From Lentilactobacillus parafarraginis DSM 18390 = JCM 14109 (GTDB lineage Bacteria; Bacillota; Bacilli; Lactobacillales; Lactobacillaceae), in NCBI RefSeq assembly GCF_001435895.1, contig NZ_AZFZ01000029.1:1-34031 (forward strand): 34,031 nucleotides of DNA, given 5' to 3'. How positions within the stretch are numbered: the stretch's first letter is position 1; the number at the start of each line of letters is the position of its first letter. This document shows positions 16,547-25,396 of this stretch, one piece after another. Below the pieces are notes generated by a model. The model worked only from the letters and a program-made list of their open reading frames with translations. It was not told the origin of the DNA and did no database searches. Made by a program: the position numbers and the translations under genes.

Positions 16547-17197
16547 ATGAACAGATCCAAAAAGCATTTTCGGGGAAGACGATTAGCCGTTTGGGGACTC
16601 TTGGGGGTCCTTGTTTTGCTTTGCCTGGGCCTTATTTTTAACCAGCAGCTTGCAATGCTGCTGGTAAGGCATAATCAGGCGCAGTTGGCTCATTTGCCAA
16701 AGTCGACCTTAGTTCAAAATGATCGGCAAAAGCACTGGGAGAGTCATCCTGCGAAGGTGAGAAACTTTTCAAACGGTGACGCGGTTAAATCCGTTTCACA
16801 ATCGGCCCAAAATAAACGGGCGACGGTTGCGTACTTGAATATCCCGGCAATTAATGTTCATCTGCCAATCCTGTATCAGGTCACCAATGCCCATTTAGCC
16901 GTGGGAGTGGCCACCCTGCGGGCAAATCAGAAGCTGGGAAAGGGCAATTACGTTGTCTTCGGCCATAACTTTGAGAATTCAACGATGCTGAGCAATTTGC
17001 AAAATCTGCATAGGGGAAACACCATCACCGCCACCAATGGCCTGCATACTTATAAATATCGCGTTACCAAGAACATTGTGATTAACGAATATAATTGGCG
17101 ATACACCAAGCCGACCAAGCATAAGGTGATGACCGTGATTACCTGTGCTGATGGTGGGGCTACTCGCCAGATGGTCAGAGCAAGGCTGGTATCGTAA
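16547..17197 (+). CDS. srtA: Class A sortase
   Basis: A 216-residue membrane-anchored transpeptidase that cleaves LPXTG-type motifs and links surface proteins to the cell wall. Residues about 12-32 form the N-terminal membrane anchor. The sortase barrel spans about residues 92-216, with catalytic H140 in VFGHNF, C200 in TVITCADGG and an arginine at 207 (R211 is the alternative). The protein stops right after the last strand, as class A enzymes do. The ATG is preceded by TGGGGGAACG. It lies about 11 kb upstream of the giant Ala/Ser-rich surface protein and would be the expected enzyme if that protein carries a C-terminal LPXTG motif beyond the window. Confidence 0.92.
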   Translation: MNRSKKHFRGRRLAVWGLLGVLVLLCLGLIFNQQLAMLLVRHNQAQLAHLPKSTLVQNDRQKHWESHPAKVRNFSNGDAVKSVSQSAQNKRATVAYLNIPAINVHLPILYQVTNAHLAVGVATLRANQKLGKGNYVVFGHNFENSTMLSNLQNLHRGNTITATNGLHTYKYRVTKNIVINEYNWRYTKPTKHKVMTVITCADGGATRQMVRARLVS

Positions 17198-17283
17198 TGC
17201 GAACGCTGGCATCGCTTGATCGGTCAGCAAGCCTGTGAAAAAGTAATGGGCGGTCGTTTCGACCATTTCCGTTTCAGACAACA

Positions 17284-17359
17284 AAAAAACAATCTAAGAT
17301 TAGAGCCGGTTGGAAGCCGTAAGGGCCATCGCAGTCGGCATTAATCTTAGATTGTTTTT
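17284..17359. terminator. Bidirectional terminator between convergent genes
   Basis: AATCTAAGATTA (17291-17302) and TAATCTTAGATT (17342-17353) form a perfect 12-bp stem, extended by A-tracts on the left and T-tracts on the right. The 39-nt loop contains its own G/C-rich pairing. It ends srtA on one strand and the DUF-type membrane gene on the other, whose stop codon lies in the right T-tract. Confidence 0.75.
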
Positions 17360-17981
17360 ATTTAACGAAATTTTGAACGGGTTTGCCATCTTTGAGCGTC
17401 AGGAGGGTGGTTAGTTTTGGAAGGTGATCCTTGATAATCAGCTGGTAACCAGGACCCAAGGTTTTTTTGATTGAGCGGCTGGTCTTTTCAAAGCTGGCGA
17501 CACTATCCGACCACTTAATTTGTTTAGCCTGATTGGGGTGAGCTTTCAAATAAACCATTGCCTTGGTATACCCGGAGTCGGTGATGGTCAGGACGTAAGT
17601 TTTCTGGTTTGAATTAAAAGTGAGTTTGCCCATTGATTGATAGCTGGTCGCAAGCTGTTTTCGGGTGGCCTGTTCATTGAGCTGTTGATGAGCGGCTGCC
17701 CGTTTCTTAGCCCCGCCATCAAAAACCATGTTTTGCGGGTGCGGTGCCAGGGAGGCCTTCTTGGTAGATTGGCTGCTTCTTGCTTTCTGGGTGCTGAGCT
17801 GATTATGCCAATCCTTGGGCAGGGTGACGATACCAAAGATCACCAGCGCCATGCCGGCAACCATTAACCCCACAATCCATGAACGGCTTTCATGATGATA
17901 AGTTGCCGAGACAAAAGAAAAAAATCCTAAAAATAACATAATTGCCCCGATAATGCTGACGTAGACGGTAAAGCTGAACAT
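17358..17981 (-). CDS. Membrane-anchored protein of unknown function
   Basis: A 207-residue protein beginning MFSFTVYVSIIGAIMLFLGF. I use the ATG at 17981 because GGGAGG lies 8 nt upstream and it places the first hydrophobic helix at the N terminus; the open frame upstream lacks any ribosome site. Two helices (about residues 3-23 and 34-54) are followed by a basic, Ser/Gln-rich linker and a soluble C-terminal domain (about residues 110-207) with SYQSMGKLTFNSNQKTYVLT and LIIKDHLPKLTTLLTLKDG. I do not recognise the domain. The gene is convergent with srtA and divergent from the glycosylation cluster. Confidence 0.65.
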   Translation of the reverse strand: MFSFTVYVSIIGAIMLFLGFFSFVSATYHHESRSWIVGLMVAGMALVIFGIVTLPKDWHNQLSTQKARSSQSTKKASLAPHPQNMVFDGGAKKRAAAHQQLNEQATRKQLATSYQSMGKLTFNSNQKTYVLTITDSGYTKAMVYLKAHPNQAKQIKWSDSVASFEKTSRSIKKTLGPGYQLIIKDHLPKLTTLLTLKDGKPVQNFVK

Positions 17982-18099
17982 AAAAATAGCCTCCCAAAGA
18001 TAAGTTAACCCGACGTTACGATAAGTTTTAGTTGTAAAATTTCGGGTGAGATGGTAAAACATAAATGATTATTAGCATTTTAATCAAAACCTAATTTTC

Positions 18100-18128
18100 T
18101 TGATAAGAATTCAGGAAAATCATACAGT
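18100..18128 (+). promoter_or_regulatory. Promoter of the glycosylation cluster
   Basis: TTGATA (18100-18105), 17-nt spacer, TACAGT (18123-18128). It would give a leader of about 165 nt before the first coding region. The leader contains a small hairpin (GCAGAA, TGGGGG, TTCTGC; 18148-18165) and nothing else that I can name. The whole gap 17982-18298 has no convincing small gene. Confidence 0.5.
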
Positions 18129-18298
18129 AATTTTTAGCGGCTGTAAAGCAGAATGGGGGTTCTGCGGCGGGGCTGTTAAGTTTACTTGGTGCTCATCATC
18201 TTAGAATTAGATGTGGACACCGGCAGTTCCAACATATCGCTGGGTAAGTTTGTTTTCGGTTTTGTGGTGTCGCGGGGACGCCATAAGAGGGAATTATC

Positions 18299-20152
18299 AT
18301 GACAAATCATCACGGGGAAGAAGCACTTTTTAATGCGGCCAGCCCGGTCTTTAATGATCGGATTCCGCAAACTTTAATTGATCAATCAAATGAGCTCGTT
18401 TTAGCCGCACGTCCAATTTTCGGCAGTCTTCCAAAAAATACTGCTGATCAGACGTTTTCTTTGACTTTGAAAACGTTACGAATCGAACGCCAGTTGAAAC
18501 GGGCCCAGACTGTCTCTGAAGCACTCAAAAAACAGTTAAGCACGCAGCTTAATGCCGAGTTTAAAGCGCTCGAAGTCCAGTTGAATCAGGTGAACCATGA
18601 GCTGAATCGATACGCCCCGCGGCATGATGAAAATGGCAGGGGTACGAAGGATCAATTGAGACAACAGCTCGATGGGTTAGCCAAAACCCATAATGCGCTG
18701 CTAACTCAGGGTGATCAGATCAAGGATCAGCTGCGAGCTCGCAAAATTAAGCAGGCGAAGTTAGCTCAGGTTGCCGCCAATTTAACCGGTCGGCTCAAGG
18801 ACCTGGACTACTCTTTTTCAGGTGTGATTGAGACAATCAAGAAAATGCAAAATCCCGACGAAGCCGATGGTGCCCTGGCAAGCATCTCAGCGGAGTCAGG
18901 TTCTTTCAGGTCGCTTATTTCAGATACTCGACGGCGGCTTAACGAGGTCCAGGCGGCTTCCAAACAGCTGGATCTTGAAATTGACGAATTAAATAAGCAA
19001 ATCGGTTCACAAAACTCCCACATGGCATCGCTCGGCCTTCAACTTGGTCAAATTGCGAAGGTCGTCAGCTTTTCCAGTGGGAGTTTTAAGCATGGCAGAA
19101 ATCGGGATCCTTCACAACAGAATGTCGAAGTCGTCCAGAGAATGCAACGGCAGCGTGATTGGCTGGTTAAACGGCTTAAGTCAATTGCCGCCTCCCAAGC
19201 ATTATCCAGGACGGGTCATGCGATGATGCCCCAGTTTATTGCTGATTCGGGACATCACTATTACATTTATTCCAATACACTGCAGCCGGAAAATAAAAAC
19301 ATTGATTTTGAGCTTAAACGGCTGATGACCGTATTTGACGGCGTTGAGCCCCAGACAACCTTGCTCACCACGCAATTTAGTGACGATGGGCCAGCTGCGT
19401 TTCAGCAATACGTTGCAAGAAACGTGATTAGTGATCAGGTAACCTACACGAATTTGTATGATGACCTTTTCCGCTATGACAAACGGTTTGCCGGGCTGCA
19501 GGTTGGATCGCTGCTACACCGAATGCACGAACAGGGATGGCGTCGAGAAGATGTCGATCCCGATGGTGGGCAGATATGGGTACGTGAAGCGCTGAGGCGG
19601 AAGTTGTTTTTGCGGGCCGACCAAACGGTTCGTCAAATCTTTAGTTACGACCGCAACCAAGTCCTCATTCAGGTCGATGTCTTTAGTCCTGAAGAGCAGC
19701 TCATGGCGACCCAGTATATAAAAAATGGTAACCAGGTTTCCACTGAGGATTTCTTCCGAAAATCGGACCACAGTGTCGTGATTTCCAAGGAATATCGGGA
19801 TAACCGGTTACTCAATATTCAAGTTCGCGACCGCTCAGGAATCCTGGTTTCGGTGTTAAAAGACCCGATTGACCTGGAGCGATGGTGGTTTAATCAAAAA
19901 CTGACGAGTTCCCGCGACGTGTTGGTCTTGGATGGCCAATCGGAACTTTGTCACCGGTTGATGACTGATTCAGACCGCAAGTTCTCACTGTTACCGATTT
20001 TTTCGACTTTCGATGCCAAGCAACCGGTTGAAACCGATATTTTGGCGGGAAAGGGTGATTTTGCGGGGGTACTGGCAGTTGATCAGCAGGTATTGGCGGC
20101 GTTGGCGACAGCGCCCCACGGAGTATTTGATATCGCGGTAATTGGGGATTAA
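18299..20152 (+). CDS. Coiled coil fused to a half GtfA/GtfB-like module (1)
   Basis: A 617-residue soluble protein and first gene of the cluster; AAGAGGGAATTATC precedes the ATG. Residues about 55-300 are heptad-like, rich in Leu, Gln, Lys and Glu, and predicted coiled coil. From about residue 317 the protein resembles the first half of GtfA/GtfB-type transferases: a hydrophobic strand (HYYIYSN), an NLYDD motif at 385-389 where the transferases have NLFDF/NMYDF, then a strand-rich stretch (about 441-520) matching their extended beta-sheet (DUF1975-like) domain. It ends about where those enzymes start their nucleotide-sugar domain; no E-x7-E motif exists. So it is likely non-catalytic. Infer a scaffold or acceptor-binding partner of the GtfA/GtfB pair. 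The domain comparison is by eye and needs a structure-based test. Confidence 0.75.
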   Translation: MTNHHGEEALFNAASPVFNDRIPQTLIDQSNELVLAARPIFGSLPKNTADQTFSLTLKTLRIERQLKRAQTVSEALKKQLSTQLNAEFKALEVQLNQVNHELNRYAPRHDENGRGTKDQLRQQLDGLAKTHNALLTQGDQIKDQLRARKIKQAKLAQVAANLTGRLKDLDYSFSGVIETIKKMQNPDEADGALASISAESGSFRSLISDTRRRLNEVQAASKQLDLEIDELNKQIGSQNSHMASLGLQLGQIAKVVSFSSGSFKHGRNRDPSQQNVEVVQRMQRQRDWLVKRLKSIAASQALSRTGHAMMPQFIADSGHHYYIYSNTLQPENKNIDFELKRLMTVFDGVEPQTTLLTTQFSDDGPAAFQQYVARNVISDQVTYTNLYDDLFRYDKRFAGLQVGSLLHRMHEQGWRREDVDPDGGQIWVREALRRKLFLRADQTVRQIFSYDRNQVLIQVDVFSPEEQLMATQYIKNGNQVSTEDFFRKSDHSVVISKEYRDNRLLNIQVRDRSGILVSVLKDPIDLERWWFNQKLTSSRDVLVLDGQSELCHRLMTDSDRKFSLLPIFSTFDAKQPVETDILAGKGDFAGVLAVDQQVLAALATAPHGVFDIAVIGD

Positions 20153-20193
20153 CGCGACAGCTCGTTTAACAACGCATTGAAGAGGGGGTTCAT

Positions 20194-21750
20194 ATGTTTT
20201 TCTTCTTAAACGATGGCATTAACTTTAATAAATCAGGGATTGAACATGCTCAGATCAAACGACTTCGATTGTTCAACGAATATGGGCAACCGGCTAAAAT
20301 TGTGACGCGTCAATTGGCAATGAATTTGCACGAGATTACGGCTGACGCGGGGATTGCGGATAAGGATTTCGTTAACCTGTTTGATTTCTTTCAGGGGACA
20401 ACCATGTATAAGCCGCAGCGCTTTACGATGACCGACCTCGACTTACCTAGTGATTACACTTACGAAGCCGAGGGCGACGAAAAGATCCACGTGAAGGATC
20501 ATGGTCAGCAAATTATGATCGTGGCCAAACGGTCCAAGGATGACGACCGGTTAAATTGGGTCCAGTACTTTGGCAGTAACGGCCGGCTGGTTCACATGGT
20601 ATGGTATGACACCCGCGGATTCGCGGCTTTGGAGCAGTTCTTCTCGTTTGGAACCAAGTTGGTTTCAGAGCAGTTGCTGGCGCCAAACGGCAAGGTAGTG
20701 TATCAGCGTTACCGCCTTCCAAAGCGGGATGGCGCGGCTGACACCTCCCTGCAGCGGATCATTGACTTTCACGGCCGGGACTACAAATTTGCCGGGTTCA
20801 ATGATCTCACGACGTTCTTTTTGGACCAGTTGAATTACGCAACCGGTGAGGCCAATGCGATTATCGTTGACCGAACCTTTGAGTTAGCCTGGGCGGTTCA
20901 GCACATGGATACGCCAATCTTTAAAGTGATGCATTTGCATAACAATCACGTGAACGATAGTCGTGACAGTCAGCACTCGGATTTGAACTTTAATTACCAG
21001 TACATGATTACCAACCGCCGGCGCTGGGATGGCATCATTGCCCTGACACCGTGGCAATACGATGACTTCACGAAGCGCTTTGGCAAGAATCGCCCGAAAG
21101 TGTACGACATTCCGGGTGCCGTGACTGACGACGCGATTTTGAAGAAGCCCCACGTCAAATGGGCTACCAGAAAGCCGCATTCAGTCATCATGGTTGCCCG
21201 TTTATCACCGGAAAAGCAGCAGGATGATTTAATCCACGCCTGGAAAACGGTGCACCAACAGGTTCCGGATGCCACGTTGGATTTCTGGGGTTACAGCAAC
21301 GGCGATACCGGCAAACAACTCCGTGAGCTGGTAACTAAACTCGGATTGAATGACACCATCACGTTCAACGACTATTCGAACAACATTTCAAAAGTTTATG
21401 AAGCGGCACAATTATTGATTCTGCCGTCAAGAGCGGAGGGGCTGCCACTAACGTTGGTTGAAGCCCAGGCCCATGGGTTGCCGATTATCGCGACGGATAT
21501 TAAGTATGGGCCGCGGGATGTGGTCAACGATACCGTCGATGGGTTCTTAATCAAGAACCATGACATTTCTGCCTTGGCTGACAAGATTATTGAACTCCTC
21601 ACCCATCCCAAAGAAATTCAAGAATTTAGTGAAAATGCTTACAAGGACAGTTGGAAATATTCGGGCCAGTCAGTCTGGAAAAAGTGGCTGCAGCTGGTCA
21701 AGGACGCCCAAAAGCAGGCGCAGGTTCCCGAAAGAATTGAGGTGAGCTAA
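20194..21750 (+). CDS. gtfA: GtfA-like GT4 protein glycosyltransferase
   Basis: A 518-residue cytoplasmic retaining glycosyltransferase with GT-B fold, of the GtfA/TagE/TarM group. Layout: N-terminal acceptor Rossmann part (1-90, NLFDF at 61-65), extended beta-sheet insertion (DUF1975-like, about 90-190), rest of the acceptor domain with HLHNNH (247-252), and the nucleotide-sugar domain from about 325. Donor-site residues R336 and K341 (ARLSPEK) and the E-x7-E pair E415/E423 are intact, so it should be active. In Lactiplantibacillus plantarum a GtfA/GtfB pair of this kind adds GlcNAc to Ser/Thr in Ala-Ser-Thr-rich domains; in accessory Sec loci GtfA does the same to serine-rich adhesins. Wall teichoic acid glucosylation is the main alternative. 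AGAGGGGG precedes the ATG, and the next gene starts 2 nt after its stop. Confidence 0.87.
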   Translation: MFFFLNDGINFNKSGIEHAQIKRLRLFNEYGQPAKIVTRQLAMNLHEITADAGIADKDFVNLFDFFQGTTMYKPQRFTMTDLDLPSDYTYEAEGDEKIHVKDHGQQIMIVAKRSKDDDRLNWVQYFGSNGRLVHMVWYDTRGFAALEQFFSFGTKLVSEQLLAPNGKVVYQRYRLPKRDGAADTSLQRIIDFHGRDYKFAGFNDLTTFFLDQLNYATGEANAIIVDRTFELAWAVQHMDTPIFKVMHLHNNHVNDSRDSQHSDLNFNYQYMITNRRRWDGIIALTPWQYDDFTKRFGKNRPKVYDIPGAVTDDAILKKPHVKWATRKPHSVIMVARLSPEKQQDDLIHAWKTVHQQVPDATLDFWGYSNGDTGKQLRELVTKLGLNDTITFNDYSNNISKVYEAAQLLILPSRAEGLPLTLVEAQAHGLPIIATDIKYGPRDVVNDTVDGFLIKNHDISALADKIIELLTHPKEIQEFSENAYKDSWKYSGQSVWKKWLQLVKDAQKQAQVPERIEVS

Positions 21751-21752
21751 CC

Positions 21753-23291
21753 ATGTACTTTTTCTTAAATCAATACATCATGGCGTTAAATTCCGGCCTT
21801 GAACATGCTGAAATGAAGCGCCAGGCACTTTTCAAGAAAAAGGGCGTGGCTTCCAGAATTGTGACGCGCGATTACGACCGGTCTCTTCATCGAAACGCCG
21901 CTGAATTCGGTCTTGATCAGGATGATTTGGTGAATATGTATGACTTCTTTCAGGACAGCGTCACCGTCACGCCCCAAAAGTTAACCACGAAATCATTGAA
22001 TTTGCCGATTGCCTATCAGGTCAGCCCGGACAACAACCTTTCTCAGGTCTACGAAGGTGATCGACTGGTGTTGAACATTCACCATACGCCGGGCCGGGTT
22101 GGTGAGTTATTCTTCACCGAATATTTCGACGAATACGGAAATGTGACGAACCGGGTACTGTACGACTCGCGGGGATTTAAGTCATCTGAGCAGTTTCTTA
22201 ATGGGGATGGCGTCGTGTACGCGGAAATCTTCTTTAAGCCGGATGGCACCCGCGCGATTGAGCGGTATTATGAAAAGCTTCCGGATTCAAAAGCGGCACC
22301 AATTATCTTTAACATTCGCCTGATTAATTATCAGGGGCGCGACTACTATTTCAATAGCGAAGCGGATTTCTTCACATTTTTCTTAAACGAATTGAACCAA
22401 TCAGAGGGTGGCAACAACGTCTTTATTGCCGACAGACCGGCGATTGCCAACATGCCGATGATTGAAATGAAGACACCGGCGCGCAAATTAATTTGGTTCC
22501 CGATTCTGCACGCCGTTTCGCCCGCGGATCAGGTTGACTCGGAACTTGATGGTAACTATAAGGTTGCCCTGAGCAGTCACCTTAACGACATTGATGGCTT
22601 AATTACCATGACCGAAGCCCAGGCCCGCCAGTTGCGCACGCGGCTGCATGATGACCACTTACCAATCTATGTCATTAATGGGGCGCCCGTTAGTACCAAA
22701 CAATTACGCAAGAAGAAGCTGCCGGCGGTCAACCGGGTTGGCAGCAAAGTCCTCTACGTGGGGCGGCTCGATGCCAGTAAGGGTGTTGACAATCTGATTC
22801 GGGCCTTTGCGTTAGTTGCCCGGCAGGTTCCCGAGGCCCGGTTGGATATTCGGGGTTATGGGCCGACCGATTACGTTAAGATCCTGGAGAATTTAATCAA
22901 AGATCTCAAGTTGAACGACAAGGTGGCGATTTCCGGTTATACATCAAAAATTGATGACGTTTACGATACCGCGAAAGTTTTCGCAACGGCTACTAAGCAG
23001 GATGCCTTCCCCCTGGCAATGGTCGAGGCACTCTCCCATGGGTTGCCGTTGATTGCCTTTGATGTCAATTACGGGCCCAAAGAAATTATTGAAAACGGCC
23101 AAAACGGCTATCTGTTGAAGGATGGCGACATTTACAACCTGGCGCAACGGATGATTGAACTGTTAAAGGACCCGGCCCAGCTGGAAGCAATGAGCGAAAA
23201 TGCCTACCAATCGGCAAAACGGTATTCAATGACAAAAATATGGCAACAGTGGCAGCAGTTGCAGAAAACGCTCGCGACGCAGCCGACATAG
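21753..23291 (+). CDS. gtfB: GtfB-like partner glycosyltransferase, altered active site
   Basis: A 512-residue homologue of the preceding GtfA-like protein with the same domain order: NMYDF at 61-65, extended beta-sheet part with YFDEYGNVTNRVLYDSRGF (124-142), then acceptor and nucleotide-sugar domains. Differences in the active site can be seen. The HLHNNH of GtfA is replaced by ILHAVS (251-256), and the first Glu of E-x7-E is Asp (D417, with E425 kept). Donor residues R338 and K343 remain. It may therefore be a substrate-binding partner that activates GtfA, as GtfB does in known pairs, or a second enzyme with another sugar. Unlike streptococcal GtfB it keeps a full C-terminal domain. The 2-nt gap to gtfA indicates coupled translation, in line with a heteromeric complex. 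Confidence 0.85.
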   Translation: MYFFLNQYIMALNSGLEHAEMKRQALFKKKGVASRIVTRDYDRSLHRNAAEFGLDQDDLVNMYDFFQDSVTVTPQKLTTKSLNLPIAYQVSPDNNLSQVYEGDRLVLNIHHTPGRVGELFFTEYFDEYGNVTNRVLYDSRGFKSSEQFLNGDGVVYAEIFFKPDGTRAIERYYEKLPDSKAAPIIFNIRLINYQGRDYYFNSEADFFTFFLNELNQSEGGNNVFIADRPAIANMPMIEMKTPARKLIWFPILHAVSPADQVDSELDGNYKVALSSHLNDIDGLITMTEAQARQLRTRLHDDHLPIYVINGAPVSTKQLRKKKLPAVNRVGSKVLYVGRLDASKGVDNLIRAFALVARQVPEARLDIRGYGPTDYVKILENLIKDLKLNDKVAISGYTSKIDDVYDTAKVFATATKQDAFPLAMVEALSHGLPLIAFDVNYGPKEIIENGQNGYLLKDGDIYNLAQRMIELLKDPAQLEAMSENAYQSAKRYSMTKIWQQWQQLQKTLATQPT

Positions 23292-23303
23292 GAGGTGGCT
23301 TCA

Positions 23304-25361
23304 ATGAGTTTTTTCCATCCATTCAGAGATCGAAAAAAAGCTAAGAAACAGCAGGAATTGACATTGCAGGACAAGCAGCCAGATAAAAAGGATCCCGAAA
23401 AATCTTCAGCTGATCCGGCCGTCAAGCAACGATCGATTTCCACTAACGTTGCGTATGATCTGTCAAAATCAACCGGCAAGAAAGTGAAGCCGGTTGCCCA
23501 AGATTCCCGGGACCAGTCGGCGACGACTTTGGCCAATTTGGAATCCGTCACGGCAACCCGGGAATCGATTGAAAGTGATATCAAATCAATTTATAGCCGC
23601 CTTCACGAGGTTCAAAATAGTCTGAAAGACAATTTAAACCGGGAGTCTGGACTCATTCAGGATCAAATTGCTTATAGTGATTCCAAGCGGCGGATGGTTG
23701 ATCGCAAGTCCGAACACATCCGCAACTCGATCGACGATGTGAAGAGCAAGCTTGCCGAACTGGATTTGAAGAAGCTTGACGCTCAGGTGGCCCAGCTTCG
23801 GGAACGCAAGCAAATCACTGAAGATGACCAGCATAATAACGAAGTGCGGATCACCTCGATTCAGCAGCAGATTGCCGAGAGTAAGAAGCAGCGTGGTGCG
23901 CTTCAACAGGACATTCGCAATTTGGAGGCGGATAAAAACGACCTGTTTGTCCAGCTGAAGAGCGAAGACAAGGTTGAAGTATTCTTGGAAAAGGCCGAGC
24001 CGGTTCGTAACCAAATTAAGGCGCTTACCAAGCAGCAGGATCAAAAGGCGGCTGACATCGAGAAGATGGTCGATCGCGAGAAACAGCTTCAGGAAACGAC
24101 CGAAAAGGTGACCGAGCAGAATAAAACGCTGCAGGATCGCTTAAATGATATTGAAACCACCATTGAGCAAATCGGTCACCGCCGCAATAAGTGGCAGGCC
24201 GACATTGGTGAATACGAAGCGTCATTGAAGGACCTGAACAGCCAGCTTGTCGCCACAACCCAATCCTCTGAAGCCCTAGAGAAGCAGCGTGGTGAGTGGG
24301 ACAAACGCCTTAAGGTTGTTCAGCAAAAACTTCTACAGTTTACCAACGCCAACGTTTCAACCAGCAATATTGACCTTGGGCACGGCAGTTATTACTTTTA
24401 CACGCCGGATGTGCCCCAAATAACTCAAGAAAATCAAGATGTGATTCGCGGCTACGAACAGTTTTTTAAGCAACGGCACATCACCCCGATCTTACTAACG
24501 ACGGCCTATAACGAAGAGGGCCAACGCCAGTTATCGGAATTAAAGCGCAAGGGCAAGATTGATAATCAGGTCACCATGATCAATTTGTATGATGACCTTC
24601 AGGGGCGCTTGACCACCCGAATTCCCAAGAAAATTGCGTTTACCCCCGATCCGACTTGGCGAAAAGAAGAAGCAAAGCATGCCAATCAGATTCAGTACTT
24701 TAACGTTAATGATGAAGTTGTTCGGGTGGTGGTGTACCGACCAAATCGACCGCAAATTTGGATGATTAACTATTTTGAAACTGGTCAACTGATGAAACGG
24801 GATGTGTTTGATCATGACGGGTACCTGTCCGTGACGCAGACCTTTGATATTTTGGATCACAACCAAATTAAGGAGGAACGGTTCTATAAGGATGACGGGT
24901 CCGTTCGTTTGGTGAAACACTATGACACCTTTGCCGGCGACCTCATCGATATTCAAGTAATGGATGATCAGGAATTATTATTTAACGTCTTTCATTCCGA
25001 GGTTGATTTTGAGGCAAACTGGATTCGCCAAAAGATTTCCGAGCAGGATCAAAGCCGGCTAATGATTAATGTTTCCTATCCCGGATTTGCGCAACTTGCC
25101 GGGTCTGGCAGTGCCAGCTACTCATTGATCCCGATCCTTGATTCCATGAATCAGGACAAGCTAAAGGATGCGTTGGACCGGGCCAATCTGGTTCAAACCG
25201 TGGCCACGGATGACGAAAAGAAGGCCCAGCAATTTCAGGACTGGTTCGGCCAACGGTATTCAATTTGGATTATCAAAAAAGCCGATTACGACCCTAATAA
25301 TTTTCACATGGTATTGCCTAACGTTACGGGTGGTAAACAGGCGTCGACACCAGGAGGCTGA
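23304..25361 (+). CDS. Coiled coil fused to a half GtfA/GtfB-like module (2)
   Basis: A 685-residue soluble protein, start chosen at ATG 23304 because AGGAGG overlaps the gtfB stop and lies 8 nt upstream. Residues 1-70 are basic and polar. Residues about 75-350 are a long predicted coiled coil. From about 357 the sequence matches the N-terminal half of GtfA/GtfB: YYFYTPDVPQ, then NLYDD (427-431), then a beta-sheet part containing YFETGQLMKRDVFDHDGYL, which lines up with YFDEYGNVTNRVLYDSRGF of GtfB. It ends without the nucleotide-sugar domain. It is clearly related to the 617-residue protein that opens the cluster, and the two flank the gtfA-gtfB pair. Likely a non-catalytic subunit; membrane or complex scaffolding through the coil is inference. 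Confidence 0.75.
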   Translation: MSFFHPFRDRKKAKKQQELTLQDKQPDKKDPEKSSADPAVKQRSISTNVAYDLSKSTGKKVKPVAQDSRDQSATTLANLESVTATRESIESDIKSIYSRLHEVQNSLKDNLNRESGLIQDQIAYSDSKRRMVDRKSEHIRNSIDDVKSKLAELDLKKLDAQVAQLRERKQITEDDQHNNEVRITSIQQQIAESKKQRGALQQDIRNLEADKNDLFVQLKSEDKVEVFLEKAEPVRNQIKALTKQQDQKAADIEKMVDREKQLQETTEKVTEQNKTLQDRLNDIETTIEQIGHRRNKWQADIGEYEASLKDLNSQLVATTQSSEALEKQRGEWDKRLKVVQQKLLQFTNANVSTSNIDLGHGSYYFYTPDVPQITQENQDVIRGYEQFFKQRHITPILLTTAYNEEGQRQLSELKRKGKIDNQVTMINLYDDLQGRLTTRIPKKIAFTPDPTWRKEEAKHANQIQYFNVNDEVVRVVVYRPNRPQIWMINYFETGQLMKRDVFDHDGYLSVTQTFDILDHNQIKEERFYKDDGSVRLVKHYDTFAGDLIDIQVMDDQELLFNVFHSEVDFEANWIRQKISEQDQSRLMINVSYPGFAQLAGSGSASYSLIPILDSMNQDKLKDALDRANLVQTVATDDEKKAQQFQDWFGQRYSIWIIKKADYDPNNFHMVLPNVTGGKQASTPGG

Positions 25362-25396
25362 TAAGCCATCAATAAGCGAAGAGGAGGTTAACCGTC

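Noticed and set aside
17284-17359. A small mobile element (MITE) because of the 12-bp inverted repeats.
   Set aside because: There is no target-site duplication or second copy in the window, and the A/T tracts outside the stem fit a bidirectional terminator between convergent genes.
18299-25361. Calling the coiled-coil proteins Asp1 or SecA2-like accessory Sec parts.
   Set aside because: Asp1 has a full GT-B-like fold without a long N-terminal coil, and no SecA ATPase motifs are present.
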